Shown: positions 6,908 to 15,864, counted from the first letter of the stretch. The stretch: 32,198 nt of DNA from Gemmatimonadaceae bacterium (GCA_022843265.1 JALHNZ010000040.1:1-32198), one strand, 5' to 3'. Translations and numbers: made by a program. The notes: generated by a model from the sequence alone, not told the origin.

Positions 6908-9900
6908 ATGCGTGCACTCGTAAAGCCCTCCCCGCGCCTGCTGTTGGCCGCGCTCTTCTTCCTTGTCGCCGCCTGCGGTGGCGGTGGTGGAGACGGCGGC
7001 ACACCGCCCATCGTGATCGCCTCCGTGCGCATCACACCGTCCACGCTCGAGCTCGAACCCGGCCAGACCTCCTTACTCACCGCCGTGCCGATCGACGCGG
7101 GCGGCGTTGTTGTCGGCGGGCGCACCGTCAGCTGGGGCTCCTCAGACGCGGCCATTGCGACAGTGAGCAGCTCGGGCCTCGTCACGGCGGTCAGCGACGG
7201 CGTAGCCACACTCACCGCTACGAGCGAAGGTCGCTCGGCCAGTGCACTGGTCACCGTGCGTACACGCGTGGCATCTGTATCGATCGCGCCGACCACGCTC
7301 GAACTGCGCGTCGGTAGCGCTGACGGTCAACTGGTCGCACAGCCGCGCAGCTCGACAGGCGCCCTGCTCGCGCGCACCGTCACGTGGACGTCCGCAACTC
7401 CAACCGTGGCCACGGTTTCGCAAACGGGCGCGGTCACCGCCGTATCGGCCGGTAGCGCCACGATCACCGCCAGCGTGGACGGCGTCATCGGCTCGGCGCA
7501 GGTACAGGTCACGCAGGACCCGTGCTCGGTGCTGCGACGCGTGCAGCTGGGGCAGAATGTGAGCAGCGCCCTGAGTACGAGCGATTGCCGACTGCGCGAC
7601 AACTCGGCGATCCAACTCTACGAGTTCACCATCACCACTCGGCAAAAGGTGGAGATCGAAATGTCGAGCACCGCGCTCGATCCGTATCTCTTGCTCGCCG
7701 ACACCTCGCTCAACGTGATGGACGAAGATGACGACGGCGGCATTGGGCTCAACGCGCGCATTCTGCGTACGCTCGACCCGGGACGCTACATCGTGTTCGC
7801 AAACACCTACGCGGCCAACACCTTCGGCTCGTATCAACTGGCCGTGCGACCCGCGCCCGCAGCATGTGTGAACGGCCGGACAACATTGGTGCCGTCCACC
7901 ACCGATGCGCAGCTCTCGCAACAGTCATGCTTGCAGCGCGACGGCAGCTTTGAGGACCGCTACGACATTCAGCTCTCGCAGGCCGCGGCGCTGCGCCTGC
8001 AGGTATCGAGCAGCGCCATCGCGCCTTTTGTCGTGCTAACCGCGCCCGACGAAGCGGTGATTGACAAAACCAATGCCGCGCGCGGCGCCACGGCCACGCT
8101 CGAGAAGGAGCTGACGGCGGGACGGTACACCGTGCTGGTGCGTGGAAGACGCGACGAAACGGGCCCGTACCGACTGGTTGTGCAGCCGGCGGTGAATCCG
8201 TGTGACGTCACGCGCGTGCTCACGCTGCCGCAAACCATTCAGGAAACGTTCGCTCAAGGCGATTGCGCTTTGTCCGATCAGGCCGGCGGTCCGGTTCGCT
8301 TCTTTGAGCGGTACGCGCTCGTACTCTCCGATCGCACCTCTGTGCAGATCAACATGACGAGCTCTGCGGTGGATGCATACCTGCTCATCCAGAACGCGCA
8401 GACGGGTGAGGTGGTGGCCGAAAATGATGACGTTGCCCAAGGCAACACAAACGCGAGAATCGTGGCCGACTTGCCGGCCGGCCAGTATATCGTGAACGCC
8501 ACCACATACGAGACCGGCGAGACGGGCGCGTTCAGCCTGTCAGTCGCGCGCGTGCAGGTGGCCAATGTCACGCTGAACGTGTCACCATCCACGCTCGCCC
8601 TGCAGCCCGGGCAGACGCAAACGATCACCGCGTCGGTGAGCGGAACGTCGAACACGGCGGTCACCTGGTCGAGCAGCAACACCGGCGTGGCCACGATTAG
8701 TGAAACAGGACTGGTACGCGCGATCACGGCCGGAACCGCCACGATTACCGTGCGTTCGCAGGCCGATCCGGCGCGCACCGCAACAGTGACCGTGACCGTC
8801 TCGGCCAACACCGCTGGCTCCGTAAATCTCGACATCGGCGCCGCGTATCTGGTGCAAACTGTGCAGCAGCTCGACGGCCGTGTGCCCTTGGTGGCCGGAC
8901 GTCAGGCGCTGGCGCGGGTGTTCGTGCGCGGCAGCCGCTCCGGTCTGGCCGCTGTGCCGGTGCGCGTGCGCATTGTCCGAGGCACCACCACACTCGGCAC
9001 CTACACAGGCTCGGCCACGCCGAATACCACTGTGGACCAGGCGTGCTGTTCGGCGAACATCCTTATCCCGCCGGACGTCGTGCAAACGGGCATCAGCTTC
9101 CTCGCGGAAGTGGACCCGGACAACACGGTCGCCGAGACAAACGAGAGCGATAACGCCTTCCCCGTTTCCGGCTCGCCGCGCGCGCTCGATGTGCAAGATG
9201 TCCCGCCTTTCTCGGTACGCCTTGTGCCTGTAGCGCAGAACCGGAACGGACAGGTGGGCGCGGCCAGCGAGACGCTCTTCAACATGTTCCGCAGCATATG
9301 GCCCATGCGCGTGATCAATGCGAGCGTGCGTCAACCGCTCGTGATTGACTACACCATCGGCACGCAGAATTTTGACGACTGGATTCGCCTTGTCACCGAC
9401 ATGGAGATGGTCCGTCAAATGGAAGGCGGCACGGCGTACTACTATGGCCTCGTGCGCACGACGGGACGCAACGGCGTGCTCGGGCTGGCCAATGGCATTC
9501 CAGCGCGTACCGCAATCGGCGTAGATGAAGGATCGGATTTCGGGGCCGAACTGTCCCGCGAAACGTTCGCCCACGAAATGGGGCATACCCTTGGTCTGCG
9601 TCATGCCCCGTGTGGTGGCGCCGCCGGGCCGGATCCGAACTATCCATTCCCCGATGGCACCATGGGCGCGTGGGGGGCCGACATTAGCGGCAACCGGATC
9701 ATTCCGCCCAGTGGTTTTGACATCATGACATACTGCCGTCCCCCGCAGTGGGTGAGCCCGTATCACTTCTCCAAAGTGCTCGACTTCCGGCGGCAGAATC
9801 CGCAAGGAGCGGTGCAGGCGCACGGCCCCACCACCGATGTGCTGCTGGTGGTTGGTACCGTGCGAGGGGGCGCCTTGTCGGTCGATCCCGCTTTCTCCCT

Positions 9901-10405
9901 GCGCATGCCCTCAGCGATCAGCGACCCGGTTGGTCGCTACGTGGTGGAAGCGTTCGACGCCGACAATCGCCTGATGGCCGAGCATCGTTTCACTCCGTTT
10001 GCGGTGAATGACGCGGATGCAGAGACGGAGGCGTTTGTGGTGGCGGTGCCAATGGCGCCGACCGACCAGGCGCGTGTGGCGCGGCTACAGGTGCGTGACC
10101 TTGCTGTCGGCCGTGTGTCGGTGCGTCGCAGCACGCGCGTTGGCGACGCTGTACGCGATGCACGGTCTGCCCTGGAGGCGAAGCGAGACGCGGCGGGTAT
10201 CATGACCGCCACGTGGTCACCGTTGAGCGTGCCGGCGGTGCTGGTGCGCGATCTGGTGTCTGGCGAAGTGCTCGCGATCGCTCGCACCGGTCGGCTCGAC
10301 CTGTCGCAGTTCAGTCGCATGGCGCGCCTTGAGATGCACCTGTCCAGCGGCGTGCGCAGCGAACGCGTGGAAGTCGAAACCTCCACGGGAGTGATTCGCC
10401 GGTGA
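6908..10405 (+). CDS. Large lipoprotein metalloprotease (metzincin) with Ig-like, PPC-like and CARDB-like domains
   Basis: An 1165-residue exported protein. A lipobox VAAC (C23) followed by a Gly run marks it as a lipoprotein. Then, roughly: two Big_2 Ig-like domains (37-118, 121-203), three PPC-like beta domains (204-314, 319-425, 430-550), a third Big_2 domain (551-635), a CARDB-like domain (637-765, ending EVDPDNTVAETNESDNAF), a zinc peptidase domain with HEMGHTLGLRH (H889-H899) and a Met-turn FDIMTYC near 938-942, and a beta-rich C-terminus to 1165. HExxHxxGxxH plus Met-turn defines a metzincin; the layout recalls M66/M43-type enzymes. Probable role: cell-surface degradation of proteins or glycoproteins. 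ATG 6908 is chosen for the signal peptide; no ribosome site is evident. It overlaps the next gene by GTGA. Confidence 0.85.
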   Translation: MRALVKPSPRLLLAALFFLVAACGGGGGDGGTPPIVIASVRITPSTLELEPGQTSLLTAVPIDAGGVVVGGRTVSWGSSDAAIATVSSSGLVTAVSDGVATLTATSEGRSASALVTVRTRVASVSIAPTTLELRVGSADGQLVAQPRSSTGALLARTVTWTSATPTVATVSQTGAVTAVSAGSATITASVDGVIGSAQVQVTQDPCSVLRRVQLGQNVSSALSTSDCRLRDNSAIQLYEFTITTRQKVEIEMSSTALDPYLLLADTSLNVMDEDDDGGIGLNARILRTLDPGRYIVFANTYAANTFGSYQLAVRPAPAACVNGRTTLVPSTTDAQLSQQSCLQRDGSFEDRYDIQLSQAAALRLQVSSSAIAPFVVLTAPDEAVIDKTNAARGATATLEKELTAGRYTVLVRGRRDETGPYRLVVQPAVNPCDVTRVLTLPQTIQETFAQGDCALSDQAGGPVRFFERYALVLSDRTSVQINMTSSAVDAYLLIQNAQTGEVVAENDDVAQGNTNARIVADLPAGQYIVNATTYETGETGAFSLSVARVQVANVTLNVSPSTLALQPGQTQTITASVSGTSNTAVTWSSSNTGVATISETGLVRAITAGTATITVRSQADPARTATVTVTVSANTAGSVNLDIGAAYLVQTVQQLDGRVPLVAGRQALARVFVRGSRSGLAAVPVRVRIVRGTTTLGTYTGSATPNTTVDQACCSANILIPPDVVQTGISFLAEVDPDNTVAETNESDNAFPVSGSPRALDVQDVPPFSVRLVPVAQNRNGQVGAASETLFNMFRSIWPMRVINASVRQPLVIDYTIGTQNFDDWIRLVTDMEMVRQMEGGTAYYYGLVRTTGRNGVLGLANGIPARTAIGVDEGSDFGAELSRETFAHEMGHTLGLRHAPCGGAAGPDPNYPFPDGTMGAWGADISGNRIIPPSGFDIMTYCRPPQWVSPYHFSKVLDFRRQNPQGAVQAHGPTTDVLLVVGTVRGGALSVDPAFSLRMPSAISDPVGRYVVEAFDADNRLMAEHRFTPFAVNDADAETEAFVVAVPMAPTDQARVARLQVRDLAVGRVSVRRSTRVGDAVRDARSALEAKRDAAGIMTATWSPLSVPAVLVRDLVSGEVLAIARTGRLDLSQFSRMARLEMHLSSGVRSERVEVETSTGVIRR

Positions 10406-10968
10406 ACAGTTCACGTAAACTCGAGAGCCCGAGCGGCACACGTACCGTTCAGGCTCGCCAGGCTGCGGCGTTCTTGATGGCCGTGGCGAGCATGCTGCTC
10501 GGCTCCGCCTGCCGAACGGGGGCGGGCGGTGAATCGTCGCCATCGGCTCCGCCAGCGTTGGCGGTATCGCTCGCGCGTGCCGCCTGCTTTGGTTCGTGCC
10601 CGGTCTATACGGTTGAGCTGTTCGACGACGGGGGCGTGCGCTTTGAAGGACGCGCTCACGTGGCGGACACCGGGAGCTTTTCGGCGCGTGTGCCGAGCGA
10701 TTCGGTGCAGTCACTGGTCCGGTCGCTGCGCGCGTCGCCAACGCTCGCCACTGACGGGGCCTGGGTGGAGGGCGCGCCCGCGTGCGGTCGGCATGTCCCG
10801 GACGGGCCGCGCTTCACGCTCGTGGTGCACGCGGGTGGCCCTGCGCGCACCGTTCGGTTCGACGCGGGGTGCACCGATGCGCCCCGCTCGCTCGCTGCAC
10901 TCGCCGAGGCGGTGGACCGCACGGCGAACACTCGGCAATGGATTCTCGGAATAAAGGAGAGCAACTGA
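10402..10968 (+). CDS. DUF6438-type lipoprotein
   Basis: A 188-residue product starting with GTG inside the protease stop (GTGA), so translation is coupled. The signal peptide ends in a lipobox GSAC (C37). The mature part contains SLARAACFGSCPVYTVELFDD, the signature of DUF6438 (a small beta domain often seen alone in exported proteins), and a second half with a possible conserved Cys pair (APACGRH, DAGCTDAP). No enzyme motif is visible. Being coupled to the metalloprotease suggests that it assists, inhibits or anchors it, but that is inference. Confidence 0.72.
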   Translation: MNSSRKLESPSGTRTVQARQAAAFLMAVASMLLGSACRTGAGGESSPSAPPALAVSLARAACFGSCPVYTVELFDDGGVRFEGRAHVADTGSFSARVPSDSVQSLVRSLRASPTLATDGAWVEGAPACGRHVPDGPRFTLVVHAGGPARTVRFDAGCTDAPRSLAALAEAVDRTANTRQWILGIKESN

Positions 10969-11336
10969 TGCGCGTATTGTCACGCGGTACTGCGTTTGTT
11001 GTGGCGCTATTTGCAGTAGTTTCGACTGCGTCGTCGGTCCGGGCGCAGCAGGCGGACGGTTCGGCGGTGCCGCTCCGAGCGTCGGTGAAGGCGCCCACAC
11101 GGACGGACGTGGCGGAAGGCCGCGCCCTCGTGGCGGCGCTCGATGCACGGCTCGCCACGTCTCCCAAGCGCAAGGGCGCCGCGGCCTCCACGCGTGGCGC
11201 TGCCGTGTCAGACGCGCGCATTGCGGCGCCCGCGGCGACCAAGGGCACGTCGACCGCGGCACCACCGCCACCGCCGGTGCGGGCCACGCCCAAGCGGACC
11301 GGTACGCCGCTCAGGGAAGGTTCACCGCGTTTCTGA
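10968..11336 (+). CDS. Small secreted Ala/Pro-rich protein
   Basis: The 122-residue product has a clean Sec signal peptide (ATVALFAVV-type hydrophobic core ending SSVRAQQ) and a low-complexity mature part rich in Ala, Thr, Lys and Pro, including a PPPPP run. It looks disordered, such as a linker or wall/periplasm-spanning peptide. ATG 10968 shares its A with the preceding TGA, and GGAG lies 8 bases upstream, so it is the third gene of the protease unit. No family is recognised. Confidence 0.6.
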   Translation: MRVLSRGTAFVVALFAVVSTASSVRAQQADGSAVPLRASVKAPTRTDVAEGRALVAALDARLATSPKRKGAAASTRGAAVSDARIAAPAATKGTSTAAPPPPPVRATPKRTGTPLREGSPRF

Positions 11337-11396
11337 CAGCTTCGGAGCGATCGAGAGCCGCACTGGCATAAAGGCGCTTCCGTATGTCGTACTCAA

Positions 11397-11730
11397 ATGA
11401 CTGGATCCGATAGCGCCGTCGTTGAGCTTCCGTCGACCGTGCGACGCAACGAGCCGGTGGACGTCTACGTGACCACGTACAGCGGCGGCTGTATTCGTCC
11501 CGATACGACTGTTGCGAATGTCGTTGGTCTACGCGCGACGATCGGGCCGTATCAACGCCAGTACCAACCTCTACACGAACGGGGCATGTACGATGGAGTT
11601 GCGAGTGGAGCGGCGTCCAGTGCGTCTGGTATTTGCCACCGCAAGTGACGCGGTGGTTCGCGTGCTAGGTCGCGGGTGGCCCAACGACAGTTTGGTCGCG
11701 GGGTGAGCGTCGACTCACGGTCGCGCTTCG
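11397..11730 (+). pseudogene. Frameshifted remnant of a small beta-rich protein
   Basis: The reading frame from 11397 encodes a sensible piece (SAVVELPSTVRRNEPVDVYV, then TTYSGGCIRPDTTVANVVG) and then turns to nonsense near 11540. A different frame (+1) then gives CTMELRVERRPVRLVFATAS and DAVVRVLGRGWPNDSLV, and yet another frame after 11700 continues ERRLTVAL. Taken together these look like one beta-rich domain broken by at least two frameshifts. It lies between the protease unit and the S9 peptidase gene; the stretch 11731-11819 holds nothing I can name. Sequencing error is the alternative. Confidence 0.45.
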
Positions 11731-11819
11731 ACCTCGACAACCGAGCAGACACGTCGCAGCTTGGACTGATAGCCGATTGATCGTGGTCGGTATTCCATCA
11801 TGTTCAGCCCGCGCGCAGC

Positions 11820-14801
11820 ATGACACCTCCCCGCGTACCACAACGTCCATCACGCTCGGCGACACGTCTCGCACTTGTCACGCTGTGCGCCACGGTCGTG
11901 TTTCCCACGGCGACACCAGCGCAATCAACTGCACCGGTGCCAACCATTGCGCCGTGGATGTCACCGGCCTCGCCACTCACACTCGTGTCCGCCCGCAAAA
12001 CGGACCGCGTCGCGTTCATGGTCTACGATCGCGGGTTGCGCAATGTGTACACCGCCGCGGCGCCGGCTTTCACGCCGCGTCGCCTGACGAATTTCCTGAA
12101 AGACGACGGCATCGACCTCACCGACGTCAACATCTCGGACGACGGCAGCATCATTGTATTCGTGCGCGGCTCGGCGCCGAATCGCTGGGGCTGGGTTGCC
12201 AACCCGAATCACGATCCGCAAGGCGCCGAGCGTGCGATCTGGGCAGTGCGCAGCAGTGGTGGTGCGCCGTGGCGTGTGGCCGAGGGTGCGGGTCCGGTGT
12301 TGTCACCCGATGGACGTTTTGTGTTGTTCACGCGCGATGGTCAGATCTATCGCGCGCGTGTCTCACGCACGGGGCCAATCAGTGCGATGGATACCGGCGG
12401 TGCACCGCTCATCAAACTGTGGGGACGCAATGAATCCCCGCGCTGGTCGCCCGATGGCAAACGCATTGCGTTTGTAAGTCAACGCGAACATCACTCGTAT
12501 GTGGTGGTGTACGATGTGGCTACGCGCAGCGTGCAATACGTGGCGCCCGGTGTGGACTGCGATGGTACACCGGTGTGGTCACCCGACAGTCGTTACATCG
12601 CATTCTCGCGCCGACCCGGTACACCGTTCGGTCAACAGTTGCGCGTACCGCCTGGCAACGGCAATCCGTTCGGTGGATGCGGTGGTGGCGCACCCGCGTC
12701 AACATCCGTCACTGCCGGACAAAACAATCTCGTGCGATCACCGGGATTCTTTACCTCGCAACTGCCCGGTGGTTACCGACTCGCGCTCATGGTCGCCGAC
12801 GTTGGCAGCGCAAAAGACATTTCGTCGCCGCTCGTATCTGCGCAAATCCCCGCGAAAGAAGTGTGGCACAACGCGGTGGACGATCGTGTGTTCACCTCGC
12901 TCAACGGCATGACCTGGGCCGGCGATCACATCGCGTTTCCGCTCAACATTCCGGGTGACGAGTACGAACGCTGGTACGCCATTCCGGCCACCGGCGGTGA
13001 CACCGTTCGGCTCACCACCACGAACGGATTGATTGAAGACGCCACATCTGTTGCGTGGTCGCGCGACGGTGGGCGCACCATGTTCTACACCACCAATGCG
13101 GGCGACATTGAGCGTCGTCATATCTGGAGTGTGCCGAGTGGAGGTGGCACGCCGGTACAACTGACAACGGGCGACGGTGTAGAGACATATCCGCAGCCGC
13201 TCGCGAGTGGCAAACAGGTGGCCGTGCTCGCATTCGGTGCGCGCACGCCGGCATCCGTTGCACTCGTACCAACAACCGGCGGTGCGCCGCGCATCATCTT
13301 CCCCACACTCGGTGCAGACTTTCCCACCGACGAGCATGTGGTGCCGCAGGTCATCACCACAAAAGCATCAGACGGACTCGAAATCAGCAATCAGTTGTTC
13401 CTGCCAAAGGACATGAAGCCCGGAGAGAAACGTCCCGCGATTGTGTTTGTGCACGGCGGCCCGCGCCGGCAAATGCTGCCCGCGTATCACTACATGCAGT
13501 TCTATCACTGGTCGTACGCGGCGAACCAATGGTTGGCTGATCTGGGTTACGTGGTGCTGAGCGTGAACTATCGCCGAGGTGTTGGCTATGGCAAGAGTTT
13601 TCGTGACGCACCAGGTGCGCGCGCGGCAGGCAACAGTGAGTATCTCGATGTGCTCGCCGGTGCACGCTACCTGCAGCAGCACGCAAACGTAGACACCACG
13701 CGTATTGGCATCTGGGGGCTCTCGTACGGCGGCCTGCTCGCGTCACAGGCACTTGCACGCAACAGCGACATTTTTGTGGCCGGCGTGGACATGGCCGGTG
13801 TGCATCAGTACGACTATGTGCTCGATTCCACGAGTCTCGCGTTCAAGTCATCGGCGATTGGTGCGATTGATGGCTGGAAGAGCCCCGTATTTCTCGTGCA
13901 CGGCGACGATGATCGCAACGTGGACTTTGCACAAACGGTGGGACTCGTGCAGTTGCTACGCGCGCGCAACGTGTATCACGAGCTCATGGTCGTGCCCGAT
14001 GATTTGCACGAGAGCATGCTGCATGCGAACTGGATCGACACGTTCGATCGCATGGGTGCGTTTCTCAAGCGGTTTGTGTGGAATCGGGAGGCGGTGCCGA
14101 GTGCGCCATCGGGCAACTCAGGACAATCGGCTCAGGTTTGGCCGCAGCACTCGAGACAGCGCCCCGCACCACCCGTTCAACGTGCTCCCGCACTCACTGC
14201 GCCCGTTGCACCACCGGCTAACGCTACGGTACTCTCGCTCGCCGCGTTCCACTCCGGCGGAAACCCCGCCCCGTGGCGCACGCTGCCCGACGGAAGTTTT
14301 GAAGTCGTGCCCGGCGCCGGGGGCATTGAAACACGCGAGTCGTTCGGTGACGTGTATCTGCATGTGGAATGGAGCACGGCGAATCCGCCCGTAGGTACGG
14401 ACCAGAACCGCAGCAACAGCGGTGTGTTCCTCATGCGGCAGTACGAAGTGCAGGTGCTCGATTCGTACAACAACGTCACCTACGCCGACGGACAAGCGGG
14501 GGCCATTTATGGTCAGTATCCGCCGGCGGTAAACGTCACCGCGCCGCCCGGCGAATGGAACAGCTTCGACATCGAGTTTCGCGCGCCGCGCTTTGCACCC
14601 GACGGTTCATTGCGTGACTCGGCGCGCATGACCGTGCGACACAACGGCGTGCTGATTCACAACGACCGCGCACTGATGGGCCCAACATCACACAGATCGC
14701 GCACGCCGTACGAAGCACACGAAGGCACGTTGCCAATCGCACTGCAGGATCACAACGAAGTCGTGCGCTTTCGGAACATCTGGGTTCGCCCACTGCCCTG
14801 A
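11820..14801 (+). CDS. S9 family peptidase fused to a 3-keto-disaccharide hydrolase (DUF1080) domain
   Basis: A 993-residue exported protein with a signal peptide ending near TPAQS (about residue 36). Residues about 50-520 form a TolB/PD40-type beta-propeller (LSPDGRFVLFTRDG, PRWSPDGKRIAFVSQ, PVWSPDSRYIAFSRR). The alpha/beta hydrolase follows, with the catalytic triad Ser635 in GLSYGG, Asp698 in HGDDDRNV and His730 in DLHESM, as in acylaminoacyl/dipeptidyl peptidases. After a Pro/Gln-rich linker (about 755-800) a second complete domain (about 803-993) matches DUF1080/PF06439: NSGVFLMRQYEVQVLDS, GQAGAIYGQYPP, EWNSFDIEFRAPRF and PIALQDHNEVVRFRNIWVRP. DUF1080 members hydrolyse 3-keto-glycosides or bind glycans; S9 enzymes cut peptides. 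The fusion could act on glycopeptides. The start lacks a clear ribosome site. Confidence 0.88.
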   Translation: MTPPRVPQRPSRSATRLALVTLCATVVFPTATPAQSTAPVPTIAPWMSPASPLTLVSARKTDRVAFMVYDRGLRNVYTAAAPAFTPRRLTNFLKDDGIDLTDVNISDDGSIIVFVRGSAPNRWGWVANPNHDPQGAERAIWAVRSSGGAPWRVAEGAGPVLSPDGRFVLFTRDGQIYRARVSRTGPISAMDTGGAPLIKLWGRNESPRWSPDGKRIAFVSQREHHSYVVVYDVATRSVQYVAPGVDCDGTPVWSPDSRYIAFSRRPGTPFGQQLRVPPGNGNPFGGCGGGAPASTSVTAGQNNLVRSPGFFTSQLPGGYRLALMVADVGSAKDISSPLVSAQIPAKEVWHNAVDDRVFTSLNGMTWAGDHIAFPLNIPGDEYERWYAIPATGGDTVRLTTTNGLIEDATSVAWSRDGGRTMFYTTNAGDIERRHIWSVPSGGGTPVQLTTGDGVETYPQPLASGKQVAVLAFGARTPASVALVPTTGGAPRIIFPTLGADFPTDEHVVPQVITTKASDGLEISNQLFLPKDMKPGEKRPAIVFVHGGPRRQMLPAYHYMQFYHWSYAANQWLADLGYVVLSVNYRRGVGYGKSFRDAPGARAAGNSEYLDVLAGARYLQQHANVDTTRIGIWGLSYGGLLASQALARNSDIFVAGVDMAGVHQYDYVLDSTSLAFKSSAIGAIDGWKSPVFLVHGDDDRNVDFAQTVGLVQLLRARNVYHELMVVPDDLHESMLHANWIDTFDRMGAFLKRFVWNREAVPSAPSGNSGQSAQVWPQHSRQRPAPPVQRAPALTAPVAPPANATVLSLAAFHSGGNPAPWRTLPDGSFEVVPGAGGIETRESFGDVYLHVEWSTANPPVGTDQNRSNSGVFLMRQYEVQVLDSYNNVTYADGQAGAIYGQYPPAVNVTAPPGEWNSFDIEFRAPRFAPDGSLRDSARMTVRHNGVLIHNDRALMGPTSHRSRTPYEAHEGTLPIALQDHNEVVRFRNIWVRPLP

Positions 14802-14850
14802 CCAACGGCCTGCCCACGTCGGCACTGCATCGCCGCGTCAAGGCACCCAC

Positions 14851-14879
14851 TTGCGCGCAAACATACCATACGGTATGGT
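14851..14879 (+). promoter_or_regulatory. Sigma-70-like promoter for the PNPOx-DUF3995-TetR operon, probably leaderless
   Basis: TTGCGC (14851-14856) and TATGGT (14874-14879) are spaced by 17 bases. Transcription should begin 6-8 bases after the -10 box, that is at or within 2 bases of ATG 14885, and no ribosome site fits in between. The -10 box is one arm of the palindrome at 14864-14880. Confidence 0.55.
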
Positions 14880-14880
14880 A
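14864..14880. promoter_or_regulatory. Palindromic operator, probably for the TetR protein at 15861
   Basis: TACCATA-CGG-TATGGTA is a perfect 7-bp inverted repeat with a 3-base centre. The size and symmetry suit a TetR dimer. It covers the -10 element, and the operon it precedes ends with a TetR gene, so autorepression is the simplest reading. Confidence 0.65.
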
Positions 14881-14884
14881 CGGC

Positions 14885-15427
14885 ATGACGCTTCCCCAGC
14901 CCATTTCCCGGCAGCTCGCGTTGTGGTTCCGCGCCTATGCGCAGCGCCGTCACCGCGCCGGAGCCGCCGCGACAGTAAACGCCGCCCGGGCCACCATCGC
15001 TCGCAAGAAATACTGTCTGCTCACCACCGTTGGCCGGGAAGGTGCGTCGGCGCGCGTGCTGCAGCCGTTTCCTCCCGGACCCGATCTCGATGTGTGGTTC
15101 GGTACCAGTGCAGCGTCTCGAAAAGTCGCCGAGTTGCAGACCGATGCACGGGCCACTCTCGCCTACCAGGATGACAGCAAGGCGGCATGCGTGGTCCTGA
15201 TTGGCCGCATTGACGTGGTGACTGCGCTTGAACAGCGACAACGCCGCTTCATGCCCGCGTGGTACGCCTTCTGGCCGGACGGGCCCGAGTCGGCCGATTA
15301 CGTGCTGCTGCATTTCGTGCCCCACCGACTCGAAGTCTGGGACGCGGCGCGTGCCATCACACCGGAGCCGTTCGGGTTGCGCAGCGCATGCCTGATTCGG
15401 CGCAAAGACGAGTGGGCGGAGGAGTGA
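14885..15427 (+). CDS. Pyridoxamine 5'-phosphate oxidase-like (PNPOx split-barrel) protein
   Basis: A 180-residue cytosolic protein of the general-stress/PNPOx-like group. The visible flavin-binding split-barrel pattern is KKYCLLTTVGREGASARVLQ, then LDVWFGTSAASRKVAELQ, TDARATLAYQDDSKAACVVL, and a C-terminal LLHFVPHRLEVWD. Members bind FMN, F420 or heme and the substrate is not predictable. It is the first gene of a three-gene operon: its TGA overlaps the next GTG. The ATG is only 4 bases after the palindrome at 14864-14880, so expression is probably directly gated by the TetR protein encoded downstream. Confidence 0.82.
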   Translation: MTLPQPISRQLALWFRAYAQRRHRAGAAATVNAARATIARKKYCLLTTVGREGASARVLQPFPPGPDLDVWFGTSAASRKVAELQTDARATLAYQDDSKAACVVLIGRIDVVTALEQRQRRFMPAWYAFWPDGPESADYVLLHFVPHRLEVWDAARAITPEPFGLRSACLIRRKDEWAEE

Positions 15428-15864
15428 GGACGCCGCCGCTGCTCCCCGTCGTTGTGGCGATGGGCTATCTGGCAATCGCCGGGCTGCACGCGTACTGGGC
15501 ACTTGGCGGCTTCTGGCCCGGTACCGATCGCGAGACGCTCCACCGAACCGTGGTTGGAGGTGCGCCTGGGAGGAACTCGCCCGGACCGATCGCGACGTGG
15601 ATCGTGGCGGCGCTCCTTGTGGGCGCGGCGCTCACGGTGCTTGGCGCAGCCGGCCTGCTGCCCTCGCCCGTGTCGCGCGCGTGGCTGCGTTCGGCAGCGC
15701 TGGTGGGCGCTGGGGTGCTCGCCGTGCGCGGGCTCGCAGGATTCTTCGATACGCGACTGCGCCCGGCCACGGTGGGAGGCGACTTCGCTCGACTCAACGT
15801 GCGACTCTATTCGCCGCTGTGTTTGATGCTGGCGTTGTCTACCGCGTTGGCGGTGCGCGCATGA
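15424..15864 (+). CDS. DUF3995 membrane protein
   Basis: A 146-residue protein with four predicted membrane helices. The N-terminal LHAYWALGGFWPG motif is the hallmark of DUF3995, where a His and aromatic residues follow helix 1; LRPATVGGDFARLNVRLYSPLCL in the last third also fits. Function is unknown in the family. It begins with GTG within the PNPOx stop (GTGA), with GGAGGA directly before it, and ends in ATGA with the TetR gene. The coupling suggests that the membrane protein and the PNPOx protein act together, perhaps in a redox or detoxification response. Confidence 0.78.
   Translation: MRTPPLLPVVVAMGYLAIAGLHAYWALGGFWPGTDRETLHRTVVGGAPGRNSPGPIATWIVAALLVGAALTVLGAAGLLPSPVSRAWLRSAALVGAGVLAVRGLAGFFDTRLRPATVGGDFARLNVRLYSPLCLMLALSTALAVRA

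Noticed and set aside
8582-9823. 413-codon open frame on the minus strand within the metalloprotease gene
   Set aside because: It is the antisense shadow of a GC-rich gene with clear domains on the plus strand; its product is low-complexity in His/Arg/Gly and shows no family motif.
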